Both the position numbers and the translations under genes were made by a program. The notes beneath the pieces are model-generated. The model was not told the DNA's origin and ran no database searches. It was given only the letters and a program-made list of their open reading frames with translations. From a bacterium (GTDB lineage: Bacteria; Krumholzibacteriota; Krumholzibacteria; LZORAL124-64-63), in the NCBI GenBank assembly GCA_016873405.1, contig VGXH01000006.1:1-15305 (forward strand): a stretch of DNA of 15,305 nt, in the 5' to 3' direction. How positions within the stretch are numbered: the first letter of the stretch is position 1; each line of letters starts with the position of its first letter. Positions 1-7,881 of this stretch are shown here, piece by piece.

Positions 1-3000
1 GGGGATCGCGGGATTCCGCGCGGCCGCGGGCGCCTCGTGGACGCCACCCAGGTCGACCCGGCCCCCGAAGTTCACGCCGTAGCTGAAGCGCGTGTCCTTG
101 AGCGCCAGCGTGCGCGGGTCGATCGTGTTGCTCACCTTCAACTGAAGGTAGCGGCTCTGCCCGGGCTTGACGGTCAGGCCGCTGGCGAGGTCGCCCCAGC
201 GCTCGCCGGACGGCCGTCGCGGGTTGTAGCTTGTCGAGAGGCTCCAGTCCAGCACGCCGTCCAGCTTGCGCTCGGCGGCCGTGGTGTCGCCCGCGGCCGG
301 ACGGTACTTGACGTCGAAGCGCTGATCCAGAGACAGGCTCAGCGCCGTGCTGTAGGGCTGCTTGTCGCCGAGCGCGGGCGACACGCTCCAGCCCGAGCTC
401 ATGCGCACCGTGTGCCGGATCGCCCGCAGGGCTCCCGCGCGCACGGGGAAGACGCCGTAGAGCGTCGTGCCGAGCGAGGCGCCGAAGGAGACGGACGGGC
501 TGGTGGACTCCGTCGTCCCGGCCAGCGGTTGCCAGTCCCCGTCGTCGCCGGCGGCCACCCAGCGGCGGCCGGTCGTGGTCTCGCGCCGCCAGGACTGGCT
601 GGCATTGGCGTTGAACGAGAAGTTGAAGATCCCGAGCCGCGGCGGCTGCACGCGCAGGGACCAGTTGCCGGACGCGCTCTCACTGCGTTCGGCGCGCTCC
701 TCGTAGCCCCGGCGATCCTGCTTCAGGGCGTAGCCCTGCTGGAAATAGGTGGCGCGCAGCAGATCGCCCCAGAGGCTGCCGCGGCGACCCGCCACCAGCG
801 CCGGCTTCAACGCCACCTGACGGAACCCGAGCCCGAGCGAGGGCAGCGTCAGGCTGTAGAGCAGGTTGTCGGTGGTCGGCTGGTCATCTTCCGCGTTGAC
901 GCGTCCGTCGCGGCTGGCGTTCAGGCTGGCGCTCAACCCCGACCAGTTCCGATTGACGTAGGCACTGGACTTGAACTGGCCGCTGACGACGTCGCGCGAA
1001 GGGGCGCCCGTGAGGTCGTTCCGGCTCAAGGTGCTCGAGGCCAGGCGCACATCGGCGCGGACCTGGTAATCGTCCAGCAGCGCCGGCTGGTTGTGCGTCC
1101 AGTGCACCTGCCATTCGCGCGAGGCGTCGTTGCCGAGCCCGTCCCGCCGCGACCAGTCGAAGGCGCCGGTGAAGGCGTAGCGCTTGACGTAGCGCGTGGC
1201 CGAGCGCAGGGCGTAGTCCTGCGATTCGTTGTAGTCGCCCTGCACGAGGAAATCCAGATGTTCGCTGATGGCCCAGTAGTAGCCGAGGTCGCGGACGTAG
1301 CGGCCCTCGCGGCTGGACCAGCCGAAATCGAACGACGGGAACAGGATACCCGAGCGCCGGCCTTCCTTCAGGTTCTTGAAGTAGAACGGCAGCGCGAACA
1401 CCGGCACGTTCCCGATGCGCAGCACGATGGGCGCGGCCACCACCTTGTCCCCCGGCCGCATCTTCATGCGCTGCGACCAGAAGTGGTAGTGGGGTTCGGA
1501 CAGGTCGCAGGAGGTCATGCAACCGGACTCGATCTTCATCGTCTGGTCCGAGAAGCGCCTGATATCCCGCCCCACGTAGTAGTAGTTGTCGAAGGCCGTC
1601 ACGCCCGAGTCGATGACCGCCGAACGGTGTCGAAAATTGTAGCCCATCCGCCGGCCGGTCACGGTGTCGCCGTCCTTCGCCACCGGCTCGCCGCTCGCGT
1701 AGAGTTCGCGCGTCTCGAGCGCCAGCCGCACCTGCCCCGCCTGCAGGTCGGTCGTGTCGTAGTCCAGCTTGCCGGCGCCGTCGATCTCCATCGTCCGTTC
1801 GCGCAGCGCGAAGGTCACCCGGTCGCCCGAGTAGTCCACGTCCTGCGCGGCCTCGGTGAACGACCGCCGCCCGCCGACGGCGCGCGGCGCGGCCCGCGCA
1901 CCGCCCGTGTCGAGCGAATCCGTCGGCGCGGCGACGACCGTATCCGCGGGCGCGGCCAGCGCCGAGTCCGCCGCCGTCGCCGGCGGCGGCAGCGGCGCGA
2001 ACCGGTAGGTGCCGACGGCGCGGCCGAGCACGCGCACGCGGCGCACCTGGCGATCGCCGAAATGGACGATGATCGTGTCGCCGGCCACTTCGTTGGTGGC
2101 CAGTTCGGAGTCGACATCCAGCGGCGTGTAGATGCTCCGCGCGGAGCCGATGACCTCGGTGCGTCGGATCTCCTCGTCCTCGAAGTCGATGACGATGAGG
2201 TCGCCCTCCAGCACGTCCTCGGCGGGCAGTCCCGGATGGAGCGCCGCCAGGGAATCCGGCGCGTCATCCGTGGTTCGCGCCGCCCCGGTGAGCACGACCT
2301 GCCGCAGTTGGCCGCCGACGTATTCGAACTCGATGCGCCGGCCGGTCAACACGCTCCCGCGGTTCAAGACGACGCGCGGCGAGCCCGTGAGCACCAGACG
2401 CTCGCGGCCGTGGGCGACGGCGGTGTCGGCCCGCGCGTGGCCCAGCGCCTGCCGGATGCGGACCGAATCGATCATCACGACGCGGTCCTCGGCCCGGTAC
2501 AGGTGCATGACGCGAGCCTGCGCCACGAGCAGCCCGCCGCGGCGGTCGCGGCTGGTGAACTCGGGACCGCGGTCGACGACCGCCAGGTCGGGATCGCGCT
2601 CGAAGACCGCGTGCCCGCCGGTGACCAGGTTCGCCGCCCCGGGCTCGATGATGCGCACGTTCCCGAACGCCTCGCCGGTCGCGGCCGAGCGGTCCTGCGT
2701 GATCGTGTCCGCCCGCACGGTGTAGTCCGGCGTCACCAGCAGCGCCCGGCCGCGCATCGTCAGCCAGCGTCCCTCCCCCCGCGTGTCGCCCGCATCGCCG
2801 GTCGCGGTGAGGTCCTTCTCGACGACGCGGACATCGCCGGCGAACTCGCCGGTACCCGCGCCGCGGTGGTAACGCGCCCGCCGGCAGGTGAGCACGGTCG
2901 GACCGTTGGTCAGGCGGACGTTGCCCTGGAGCTTGTATTCGTCGCTGTCGCGCAGCACGAAGGCGGTGTCGGCGGCGGCGGTCAGGCTGTCCCGGTCGAT

Positions 3001-3174
3001 GAACGCGTTGCCGAACAGCGCGGTGACCGGCCGGCCCTCGAGCACCTGGTCGACGACGCGGTCCGCGCGGACGCGGGATTCGGCCCGCTGCGCCGCGCCG
3101 GGCTTCGCGGCGCACAGCGCGCCCAGCGCCACGGCCAGGCCGGCGATGGCGATGGTGCGGCCCCGTGACGCCAT
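1..3174 (-). CDS. lptD: LptD-like LPS assembly outer-membrane protein with long OstA-like N-terminus (3' end cut by window)
   Basis: Outer-membrane beta-barrel protein that inserts lipopolysaccharide into the outer leaflet, the last step of the Lpt pathway. One frame is open from the ATG at 3174 to the window edge (1058 codons, no stop), so the C-terminus is missing. Residues 1-29 look like a signal peptide (basic start, hydrophobic core, cleavage near PGAAQ). Residues about 33-390 are beta-rich OstA/LptA-like sequence. Residues about 392-438 are an Ala/Pro/Asp-rich linker. A second jellyroll leads into the LptD core, with C552-x3-C556, then VPVFALPFYFKN and RRSGILFPSF, followed by aromatic beta-barrel strands. 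E. coli LptD is about 780 aa with an N-terminal part of roughly 200 aa; here about 550 residues precede the barrel. The ATG overlaps the stop of the upstream ROK kinase (TGATG), suggesting translational coupling. Family assignment is firm; function of the N-terminal extension is inferred. Confidence 0.9.
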   Translation of the reverse strand, partial: MASRGRTIAIAGLAVALGALCAAKPGAAQRAESRVRADRVVDQVLEGRPVTALFGNAFIDRDSLTAAADTAFVLRDSDEYKLQGNVRLTNGPTVLTCRRARYHRGAGTGEFAGDVRVVEKDLTATGDAGDTRGEGRWLTMRGRALLVTPDYTVRADTITQDRSAATGEAFGNVRIIEPGAANLVTGGHAVFERDPDLAVVDRGPEFTSRDRRGGLLVAQARVMHLYRAEDRVVMIDSVRIRQALGHARADTAVAHGRERLVLTGSPRVVLNRGSVLTGRRIEFEYVGGQLRQVVLTGAARTTDDAPDSLAALHPGLPAEDVLEGDLIVIDFEDEEIRRTEVIGSARSIYTPLDVDSELATNEVAGDTIIVHFGDRQVRRVRVLGRAVGTYRFAPLPPPATAADSALAAPADTVVAAPTDSLDTGGARAAPRAVGGRRSFTEAAQDVDYSGDRVTFALRERTMEIDGAGKLDYDTTDLQAGQVRLALETRELYASGEPVAKDGDTVTGRRMGYNFRHRSAVIDSGVTAFDNYYYVGRDIRRFSDQTMKIESGCMTSCDLSEPHYHFWSQRMKMRPGDKVVAAPIVLRIGNVPVFALPFYFKNLKEGRRSGILFPSFDFGWSSREGRYVRDLGYYWAISEHLDFLVQGDYNESQDYALRSATRYVKRYAFTGAFDWSRRDGLGNDASREWQVHWTHNQPALLDDYQVRADVRLASSTLSRNDLTGAPSRDVVSGQFKSSAYVNRNWSGLSASLNASRDGRVNAEDDQPTTDNLLYSLTLPSLGLGFRQVALKPALVAGRRGSLWGDLLRATYFQQGYALKQDRRGYEERAERSESASGNWSLRVQPPRLGIFNFSFNANASQSWRRETTTGRRWVAAGDDGDWQPLAGTTESTSPSVSFGASLGTTLYGVFPVRAGALRAIRHTVRMSSGWSVSPALGDKQPYSTALSLSLDQRFDVKYRPAAGDTTAAERKLDGVLDWSLSTSYNPRRPSGERWGDLASGLTVKPGQSRYLQLKVSNTIDPRTLALKDTRFSYGVNFGGRVDLGGVHEAPAAARNPAIP

Positions 3175-4148
3175 CAGAGCGCTTCCCGGGCCTTCTCGCG
3201 CGCGAGGCTGGCGGCGCCGACGGCCGCCGCCCGCGGCCCCAGTTGGGCCGGAACGATGGGCACGGCGCGGGCTTCGGTCGCGAGCACCAGCGGCAGGGCC
3301 CGCTCGCGGCAGGGTCCCAGGATCAGTTCGCCGGCGCGGGCCACGCCGCCGCCGATGATCACGCAGTCGGGGTCCAGAACGTTGACCAGGTTCGCGACGG
3401 CCTGTCCCAGACGGCGGCCGGCCGTCGCGAACAGCGCGATCGCCGAGGGATCGCCGCCGGAGGCCAGTCCGGCCAGGTCGCGCGTGTCCAGCGCGTCGCC
3501 GCGTTCGGCGACCAGCCGCGCCAGCGCGGGCGTGGCCGCGCCGGTCCGGATCGCCTCGCGCGCGGAGCGCAGCAGGCCGGTGCTGCCGGCCCAGGCCTCC
3601 AGGCAGCCGCGGCTGCCGCAGGCGCAGGGCGGACCGTCGTCGTCCAACACCATGTGCCCGATCTCGCCCGCGCCGCAGTGCCGCCCGACCAGCAGTCGGC
3701 CGTCGACGATCACGGCCCCGCCCACGCCGGTGCCGAGCGCGATCATGACCACGTCGCGCCGGCCGCGGCCGGCCCCGTGGCGGTACTCCCCGCAAAGGGC
3801 CCCGTTGACGTCGTTGGCCAGGGCCACCGGCACGGCGCCGAAGGCCCCGCGCATCGCCGCGCCCAGGTCGCGGTTCTCCCAGCCGGGCAGGTTCGGCGAG
3901 CGGCCCAGCCAGCCTGACACCGGGTTGACAATGCCGGCGCAGGCGAGCCCGGCCCCCGCCAGCCGCGGCAGGCCGACGCCGCCCAGCAGCGGCGCGGCGT
4001 GGGCCGCCAGCGCGCGCAGCGTCGCGGCCGCGTCGCGGGGATCGGTGGGAACTTCGCCGCCGCCGCGCGGCGCGCCGTCGGAATCCGCGATCTCGTACTT
4101 GATCGCGGTGCCGCCGGCGTCGACGCCCAGGTAGAGGTCCCTGCTCAC
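3174..4148 (-). CDS. ROK-family sugar kinase (glucokinase-like)
   Basis: Probable cytoplasmic ATP-dependent sugar kinase of 324 aa, a usual length for the ROK family. The phosphate-binding loop DAGGTAIK is at residues 10-17, the SPNLPGW sugar-loop motif at 84-90, and the catalytic aspartate is D113 in ANDVN. The GTGVGG loop is at 139-144. The structural zinc site has H165 (GEIGH) with C175, C177 and C182 (CACGSRGCLE). No N-terminal helix-turn-helix is present, so it is an enzyme rather than a ROK repressor. The GTG start at 4148 overlaps the folC stop as GTGA and lies behind a GGGGAG Shine-Dalgarno. Its own stop overlaps the lptD start. Glucose is the default substrate for this branch, but ROK kinases also use fructose, N-acetylglucosamine or N-acetylmannosamine and the sequence does not settle which. 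Its place between folC and lptD hints at envelope sugar supply, which is only inference. Confidence 0.92.
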   Translation of the reverse strand: MSRDLYLGVDAGGTAIKYEIADSDGAPRGGGEVPTDPRDAAATLRALAAHAAPLLGGVGLPRLAGAGLACAGIVNPVSGWLGRSPNLPGWENRDLGAAMRGAFGAVPVALANDVNGALCGEYRHGAGRGRRDVVMIALGTGVGGAVIVDGRLLVGRHCGAGEIGHMVLDDDGPPCACGSRGCLEAWAGSTGLLRSAREAIRTGAATPALARLVAERGDALDTRDLAGLASGGDPSAIALFATAGRRLGQAVANLVNVLDPDCVIIGGGVARAGELILGPCRERALPLVLATEARAVPIVPAQLGPRAAAVGAASLAREKAREAL

Positions 4149-5587
4149 GTTCTCCCCTTCTCCAGCGCGGCCAGCGCCGTCGCCGCCGGCCGCGCGGGGC
4201 GGGTGTCCGCCAGACGGGCGAAGCCCAGGTGGTGCAGCGCCTCGGCCACGAGGAAGCAACTGCCCGTCACCAGCACCGCGTCGTCCGGGCCCAGTTCCCG
4301 GGCCAGGAGCCGCAGCGCCGCCGGCAGGTCCGCGGCCAGGACGTGCTCCCCCGCCGGGGGCAGGGCCGCGCCCGACGCGACCAGGCCCCACGACCCGAAG
4401 AGCGCCGCCAGTTCCCGCGGGCCGCGCGAACGCGGCAGCGAGACCGGAGCGCCGACCACGCCGCAGCCCCGCAGCATATCGCCGACGGAAGCGGGCAGTT
4501 CCTTGTCGTGCATCACGCCGAACAGCGCCAGGCGGCGGCCCGCGCAGGGCCGGGCCGTGAACGCCTCCAGCGCCGCCGCCAGGGCCGGCGGGTTGTGCGC
4601 GGTGTCGAGGATCCAGTCCGGTTCGCGCAGCAGGAGCTGGAACCGCCCGGGCAGGAAAAGATCCCCGAGGGCGTCCGCCGGGTCGGCCGGCAGCAGGCGC
4701 TCGCCGGCGCGCCCTTCCAGCCGCGCCAGCGCCAGCAGGGCCAGAGCCACGTTGCGCCGCAGGACCGGCGCGCCCGGGTCGGGCAGACCCGAGAAGACGC
4801 GATCGCGCAGCGACAGGCGCCAGCGGCCGGGTCCCTCGTCGTCCCAGCGCGCCAGTTCGTCGAGGAAGTGGCAGGGACTGCCCGCGCGGACGGCGGCCGC
4901 GAAGACCTGCGGGCGCAGCTCGCGGTCGACGCCGCAGAACAGGGGCACGTCGCGCTTGAGCAGGCCCAGCTTCTCGGCGGCGATCGCCTCGCGCGTCGGG
5001 CCGAGGATGGCCTGATGGTCGAGCCCGACCGACGTCAGCAGCGTCGCCCGGGCCGGCAGCGCGTTGCTCGCGTCGAGCCGCCCGCCGAGCCCGGCCTCGC
5101 AACAGAGGAAGTCGACCCCGGCGTCGCGCGCGACGAGCACGGCGATCGCCGTGAGCACCTCGAACCAGCTCGCGCCATGCCGGTCGGCCAAGGGGCGCAT
5201 CGTTCCGACGTAGTCGGCGAACGCGGGCGCCGGCAGCGGCCGGTCGTCGATCAGGATCCGCTCGTCGACGTGCAGCAGGTGCGGGCTGGTGTAGGTCGCC
5301 ACGCGGTGGCCGGCCGCCTGCAGAAGGTGGGCCAGGGTTCTCGTCGTGGAACCCTTGCCGTTGGTGCCGGCCACCACCAGGGTGCGCAGGTCGCGCTCCG
5401 GGTGGCCGAGGTCGGCCAGCATCCCGTTGATGCGCTCGAGCCCCGGGCGGATGCCGAAGCGGTTGAGCGCGAAGAGCCAGCGCGTGGCTTCGTCCGGCGG
5501 TTGGAACGGCGGCGGCAGGTCGGGGGCGACGGCCGGTTCGCCGGGAAAGACCCCGCCCGCGGGACCGGGCACGCGCTCAAGGGTCAT
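4145..5587 (-). CDS. folC: Folylpolyglutamate synthase / dihydrofolate synthase (FolC)
   Basis: Mur-ligase-type ATP enzyme that adds glutamate to dihydropteroate and/or tetrahydrofolates in the cytoplasm. It has 480 aa, slightly longer than the usual 420-430 because of a Pro-rich stretch of about 30 residues at the N-terminus. Visible motifs: P-loop GTNGKGST at 74-81, TSPHLLHVDERI soon after, FEVLTAIA, EAGLGGRLDASN (omega-loop region), EKLGLLK, and DTAHNP in the C-terminal domain. The ATG at 5587 lies 7 nt after the accD stop, with a weak TTAGG Shine-Dalgarno overlapping that stop. The adjacency accD-folC is also seen in other bacteria, including E. coli, and supports both calls. Whether it has both DHFS and FPGS activity cannot be read from sequence. 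Confidence 0.95.
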   Translation of the reverse strand: MTLERVPGPAGGVFPGEPAVAPDLPPPFQPPDEATRWLFALNRFGIRPGLERINGMLADLGHPERDLRTLVVAGTNGKGSTTRTLAHLLQAAGHRVATYTSPHLLHVDERILIDDRPLPAPAFADYVGTMRPLADRHGASWFEVLTAIAVLVARDAGVDFLCCEAGLGGRLDASNALPARATLLTSVGLDHQAILGPTREAIAAEKLGLLKRDVPLFCGVDRELRPQVFAAAVRAGSPCHFLDELARWDDEGPGRWRLSLRDRVFSGLPDPGAPVLRRNVALALLALARLEGRAGERLLPADPADALGDLFLPGRFQLLLREPDWILDTAHNPPALAAALEAFTARPCAGRRLALFGVMHDKELPASVGDMLRGCGVVGAPVSLPRSRGPRELAALFGSWGLVASGAALPPAGEHVLAADLPAALRLLARELGPDDAVLVTGSCFLVAEALHHLGFARLADTRPARPAATALAALEKGRT

Positions 5588-5594
5588 CGCGGGC

Positions 5595-6476
5595 CTAACC
5601 CCGCGGCGGGCGCGGCACCGAGACGTCGCGTCCCTCTGTGAACCACCGCAGCGTCGCCTCGAGCGTGGGCTTGAGGCTCTTCCGCTCGCAGATGACGTCC
5701 ACCATCCCGTGCTCGAGGAGGAACTCCGAGGACTGGAAGCCCGGCGGCAGGTCGCCGCCGATCGTCTGCTTGATCACGCGCGGCCCCGCGAAGCCGATCA
5801 GGGCGCCGGGCTCGGCGATGTTCAGGTCGCCCAGCGTGGCGTAGCTGGCCGTCACGCCGCCGGTGGTGGGGTTGGTCAGGATCGAGATGAAGGGGATGCC
5901 CTCCTTGCGCAGGCGGGCCAGCACGGCGCTCGTCTTGGCCATCTGCATCAGCGACAGCAGCGACTCCTGCATGCGGGCGCCGCCGCTCTGGCTGAGGATG
6001 ATGGCCGCCTCGCGGAAGCGCAGCGAGTCGAGCAGCGCGCGGGCGATCTTCTCGCCGACGACCGAGCCCATGCTGCCGCCCATGAACGAGAAGTCCATGA
6101 TCGAGGCGGAGACGGGAATGCGGCCGATCTCGCCGCGGCCGGTGATGACGGCGTCCTCCTTGCCCGTCTTGAGCCGCGTGGCGCGGATGCGGTCGCGGTA
6201 GCGCTTGGCGTCGCGGAAGTCCAGCGCGTCCCGGCTGGTGATGCCGCGGTGGGTCTCGGACCAGGAGCCCTCGTCGAAGAGCAGCTCGAGGTACTGCTCC
6301 GTGGTGAAGGGCAGGTGATGGCCGCACGCCCCGCACACCCACAGGTTGCGGTCCAGCTCGCCCCGGTAGAGGACCTCCGAGCACTGCGGGCACTTGCGCC
6401 ACAGGTTGTCGGGGATGTCCTTCTTCTGCGTGCTGAGGACCTTGATGCCCTTGGCCGCCTCATTCAACCAGGACAC
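5595..6476 (-). CDS. accD: Acetyl-CoA carboxylase carboxyltransferase beta subunit (AccD)
   Basis: Beta subunit of the carboxyltransferase that moves CO2 from biotin to acetyl-CoA to make malonyl-CoA, the first committed step of fatty-acid synthesis; it works with AccA, which is not in this window. The 293 aa match the usual size. An N-terminal four-cysteine zinc ribbon is formed by C29, C32, C48 and C51 (CPQC...CGAC). The crotonase-like core follows with MDFSFMGGSMGSVVGE, SQSGGARMQE, NPTTGGVTAS and GFAGPRVIKQT. The frame is open further upstream, but a GTG at 6476 is chosen because it gives the conserved N-terminus (SWLN...) and sits 5 nt behind a strong GGAGG. It is the first gene of the accD-folC-ROK-lptD run, after a 146-nt spacer. 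Confidence 0.97.
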   Translation of the reverse strand: MSWLNEAAKGIKVLSTQKKDIPDNLWRKCPQCSEVLYRGELDRNLWVCGACGHHLPFTTEQYLELLFDEGSWSETHRGITSRDALDFRDAKRYRDRIRATRLKTGKEDAVITGRGEIGRIPVSASIMDFSFMGGSMGSVVGEKIARALLDSLRFREAAIILSQSGGARMQESLLSLMQMAKTSAVLARLRKEGIPFISILTNPTTGGVTASYATLGDLNIAEPGALIGFAGPRVIKQTIGGDLPPGFQSSEFLLEHGMVDVICERKSLKPTLEATLRWFTEGRDVSVPRPPRG

Positions 6477-6480
6477 GATT

Positions 6481-6488
6481 CCCTCCCC
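6481..6488 (-). promoter_or_regulatory. Shine-Dalgarno of accD, deciding a GTG start
   Basis: Reads GGGGAGGG on the minus strand. The GGAGG core lies 5 nt before the GTG at 6476. It supports GTG over upstream in-frame candidates that would run into the spacer and rimI. Confidence 0.7.
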
Positions 6489-6512
6489 TGACGGGTCAGC
6501 GTACCGGTGGCG

Positions 6513-6540
6513 GCGCGCGCGGGCCGGCGGCCGCGCGCGC
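6513..6540. repeat. 10-bp GC inverted repeat in the rimI-accD spacer
   Basis: Perfect 10-bp arms (6513-6522 and 6531-6540, alternating GC ending in GG/CC) around an 8-nt loop. No T-tract follows on either strand, so it does not look like a classical intrinsic terminator. It would fall in the accD 5' leader if transcription began near 6550. In such GC-rich DNA a stem like this can arise by chance. Confidence 0.4.
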
Positions 6541-6556
6541 GGCGGGTATTCGCGAC

Positions 6557-6586
6557 AAGGTAGCGCGCCGGCCGGGGCGCGGACAA
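6557..6586 (-). promoter_or_regulatory. Possible promoter for accD-folC-ROK-lptD
   Basis: On the minus strand TTGTCC (6586-6581) is followed after 18 nt by TACCTT (6562-6557). This is a partial match to sigma-70-type boxes, and TACCTTG also resembles the TAnnTTTG -7 element known in Bacteroidetes. It lies in the only sizeable spacer of the minus-strand cluster. The match is weak and unproven. Confidence 0.3.
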
Positions 6587-6622
6587 CCCCCGATTCGGCC
6601 GGGCCCCCGCCCCGCGGGCCGC

Positions 6623-7099
6623 CTACGCCCCGGCCAGGGCCGCCAGGGCGCAATCGAGGATGATCGCGTCCTCGCCGGTGTCGGCGTAATACCCTGTGCG
6701 GACGCCGCTTTCGCGGAAGCCGTGGCGCCGGTAGAAGGCGCGCGCGGCGGCGTTCCCGCGGCGGACCTCCAGGGTGACTTCGACCAGCCCCTCGGCCAGC
6801 CCCCGCCGCGCCGCGTCCCGCAGCAGCGCCGTGCCGATGCCCTGCCGCAGGCAGCGGGGGTCGGCGGCGATGTTCAGCACGTGCAACTGGTCGGCCACCC
6901 TCCAGGCCATCAGGAAGCCCACGACCTCGCCGCCGCGCTCGGCCACCAGCGGCAGCCGGAGCTGATCGGCGATCAGTTCGCCCAGCAGCGCCGCGGCCGA
7001 CCACGGGTCGCCGAAGCTCAGGTTCTCGATGGCGACGACCGGAGCCAGATCCAGCGGGCCGCCGGGGCGCACGCGCAGGTTCTCGTCATCGCCGCTCAT
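6623..7099 (-). CDS. rimI: RimI-like GNAT N-acetyltransferase
   Basis: GNAT-fold acetyltransferase of 158 aa. In E. coli RimI acetylates the N-terminal alanine of ribosomal protein S18, and rimI genes commonly sit beside tsaB, as here. Visible features: FGDPWS near residue 29, the beta-4 strand LHVLNIAADP (72-81), the acetyl-CoA pyrophosphate loop LRQGIGTAL (84-92), LEVRRGNAAARAFY (110-123) and a C-terminal GYYADTGEDAIIL. E111 and Y123 sit where the RimI family has its catalytic glutamate and tyrosine. The ATG at 7099 overlaps the tsaB stop as ATGA, indicating coupling. The true protein target cannot be read from sequence. Confidence 0.9.
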   Translation of the reverse strand: MSGDDENLRVRPGGPLDLAPVVAIENLSFGDPWSAAALLGELIADQLRLPLVAERGGEVVGFLMAWRVADQLHVLNIAADPRCLRQGIGTALLRDAARRGLAEGLVEVTLEVRRGNAAARAFYRRHGFRESGVRTGYYADTGEDAIILDCALAALAGA

Positions 7100-7881
7100 G
7101 CCGGGTCGCGCCGCGTGCGGGTGTCGCCGGGTTCGGCATCGGGGACCTGCGGCGTGCAGTCGAGGTTGCGGTTCAGCTCCGCGTCCGACGCCCTCAGGTA
7201 GGCCGGCACGAGCCGGAACGGGTCGACCGGCTCCACCTCGCCGCGCGCCACGGCCAAGGCCAGATCCCGCGCCGTGGCCGGGTGTGCCGAGGTCCAGGCG
7301 CGCCGACGCGGCAGGCCGCGCTCCCGCAGCTCGGGCCGGAGCGACTCGCCCTGCCCCAGCAGCAGCCCCGTCCCCTCGCCGCCGTACACCGGCGCCTCGC
7401 GGTCCGGCGTGATCGTCGCCAGCCGCGACCACCAGCGGTCGGGCTCCGCCGCCGCCGGCGCCGCCAGGGCCGCCCGCCAGACCTCGCCGCGCCGGTACGC
7501 CGCCGCGAAGACCTCGCCTCGGCGCGCGTCGAGCACGGGCACCGCGAACTCGGCCTCCGGATGATCCGCCAGGAGCGAGGCCGCCATCGCCGCGAGCGTC
7601 GAGACCCCGTAGAGGCGGCAGCCCAGCGCCCAGGCCAGGGCCTTGGCCGTGGCCACGCCGATGCGCACGCCGGTGAAACTGCCGGGACCGGCGGTGACGG
7701 CGACCGCCCGCACCTGCTCGCGTGGGCGCCCTGCTTCCGCGAGCACGGCCGCGACGGCCGGCAGCAGCGCGTCCGCATAGCTGCCCGCCACGTTCAGGGG
7801 GCGCCAGGCCAGGATCCCGTCGCTGTCGGCGACGGCGAAACGGCCCCAGCGCGTGGCCGTGTCGAGCGCGAGGGTCAGCAC
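7096..7881 (-). CDS. tsaB: tRNA t6A biosynthesis protein TsaB
   Basis: Non-catalytic partner of TsaD in the threonylcarbamoyl-transferase complex that makes t6A37 in ANN-decoding tRNAs. It has 261 aa, slightly longer than typical (about 230), due to a C-terminal tail after the VPAYLR segment. An ASKHA fold is shown by ALDTAT (5-10), GPGSFTGVRIG (65-75) and VLDARRGEVF (116-125). The GTG at 7881 overlaps the end of tsaE by 7 nt; the in-frame open stretch further upstream lies inside tsaE and is not used. It is coupled to rimI by ATGA. TsaD and TsaC are not in the window. Confidence 0.93.
   Translation of the reverse strand: MLTLALDTATRWGRFAVADSDGILAWRPLNVAGSYADALLPAVAAVLAEAGRPREQVRAVAVTAGPGSFTGVRIGVATAKALAWALGCRLYGVSTLAAMAASLLADHPEAEFAVPVLDARRGEVFAAAYRRGEVWRAALAAPAAAEPDRWWSRLATITPDREAPVYGGEGTGLLLGQGESLRPELRERGLPRRRAWTSAHPATARDLALAVARGEVEPVDPFRLVPAYLRASDAELNRNLDCTPQVPDAEPGDTRTRRDPA

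Noticed and set aside
37..3168. A 1043-codon open frame on the plus strand, antisense to lptD
   Set aside because: It mirrors the lptD codons; GC-rich third positions remove stops from antisense frames. Its product is low-complexity (Arg/Ala/Val/Gly) with no recognisable motif.
6513..6540. Intrinsic terminator after rimI
   Set aside because: The stem is perfect but no T-run follows on either strand.
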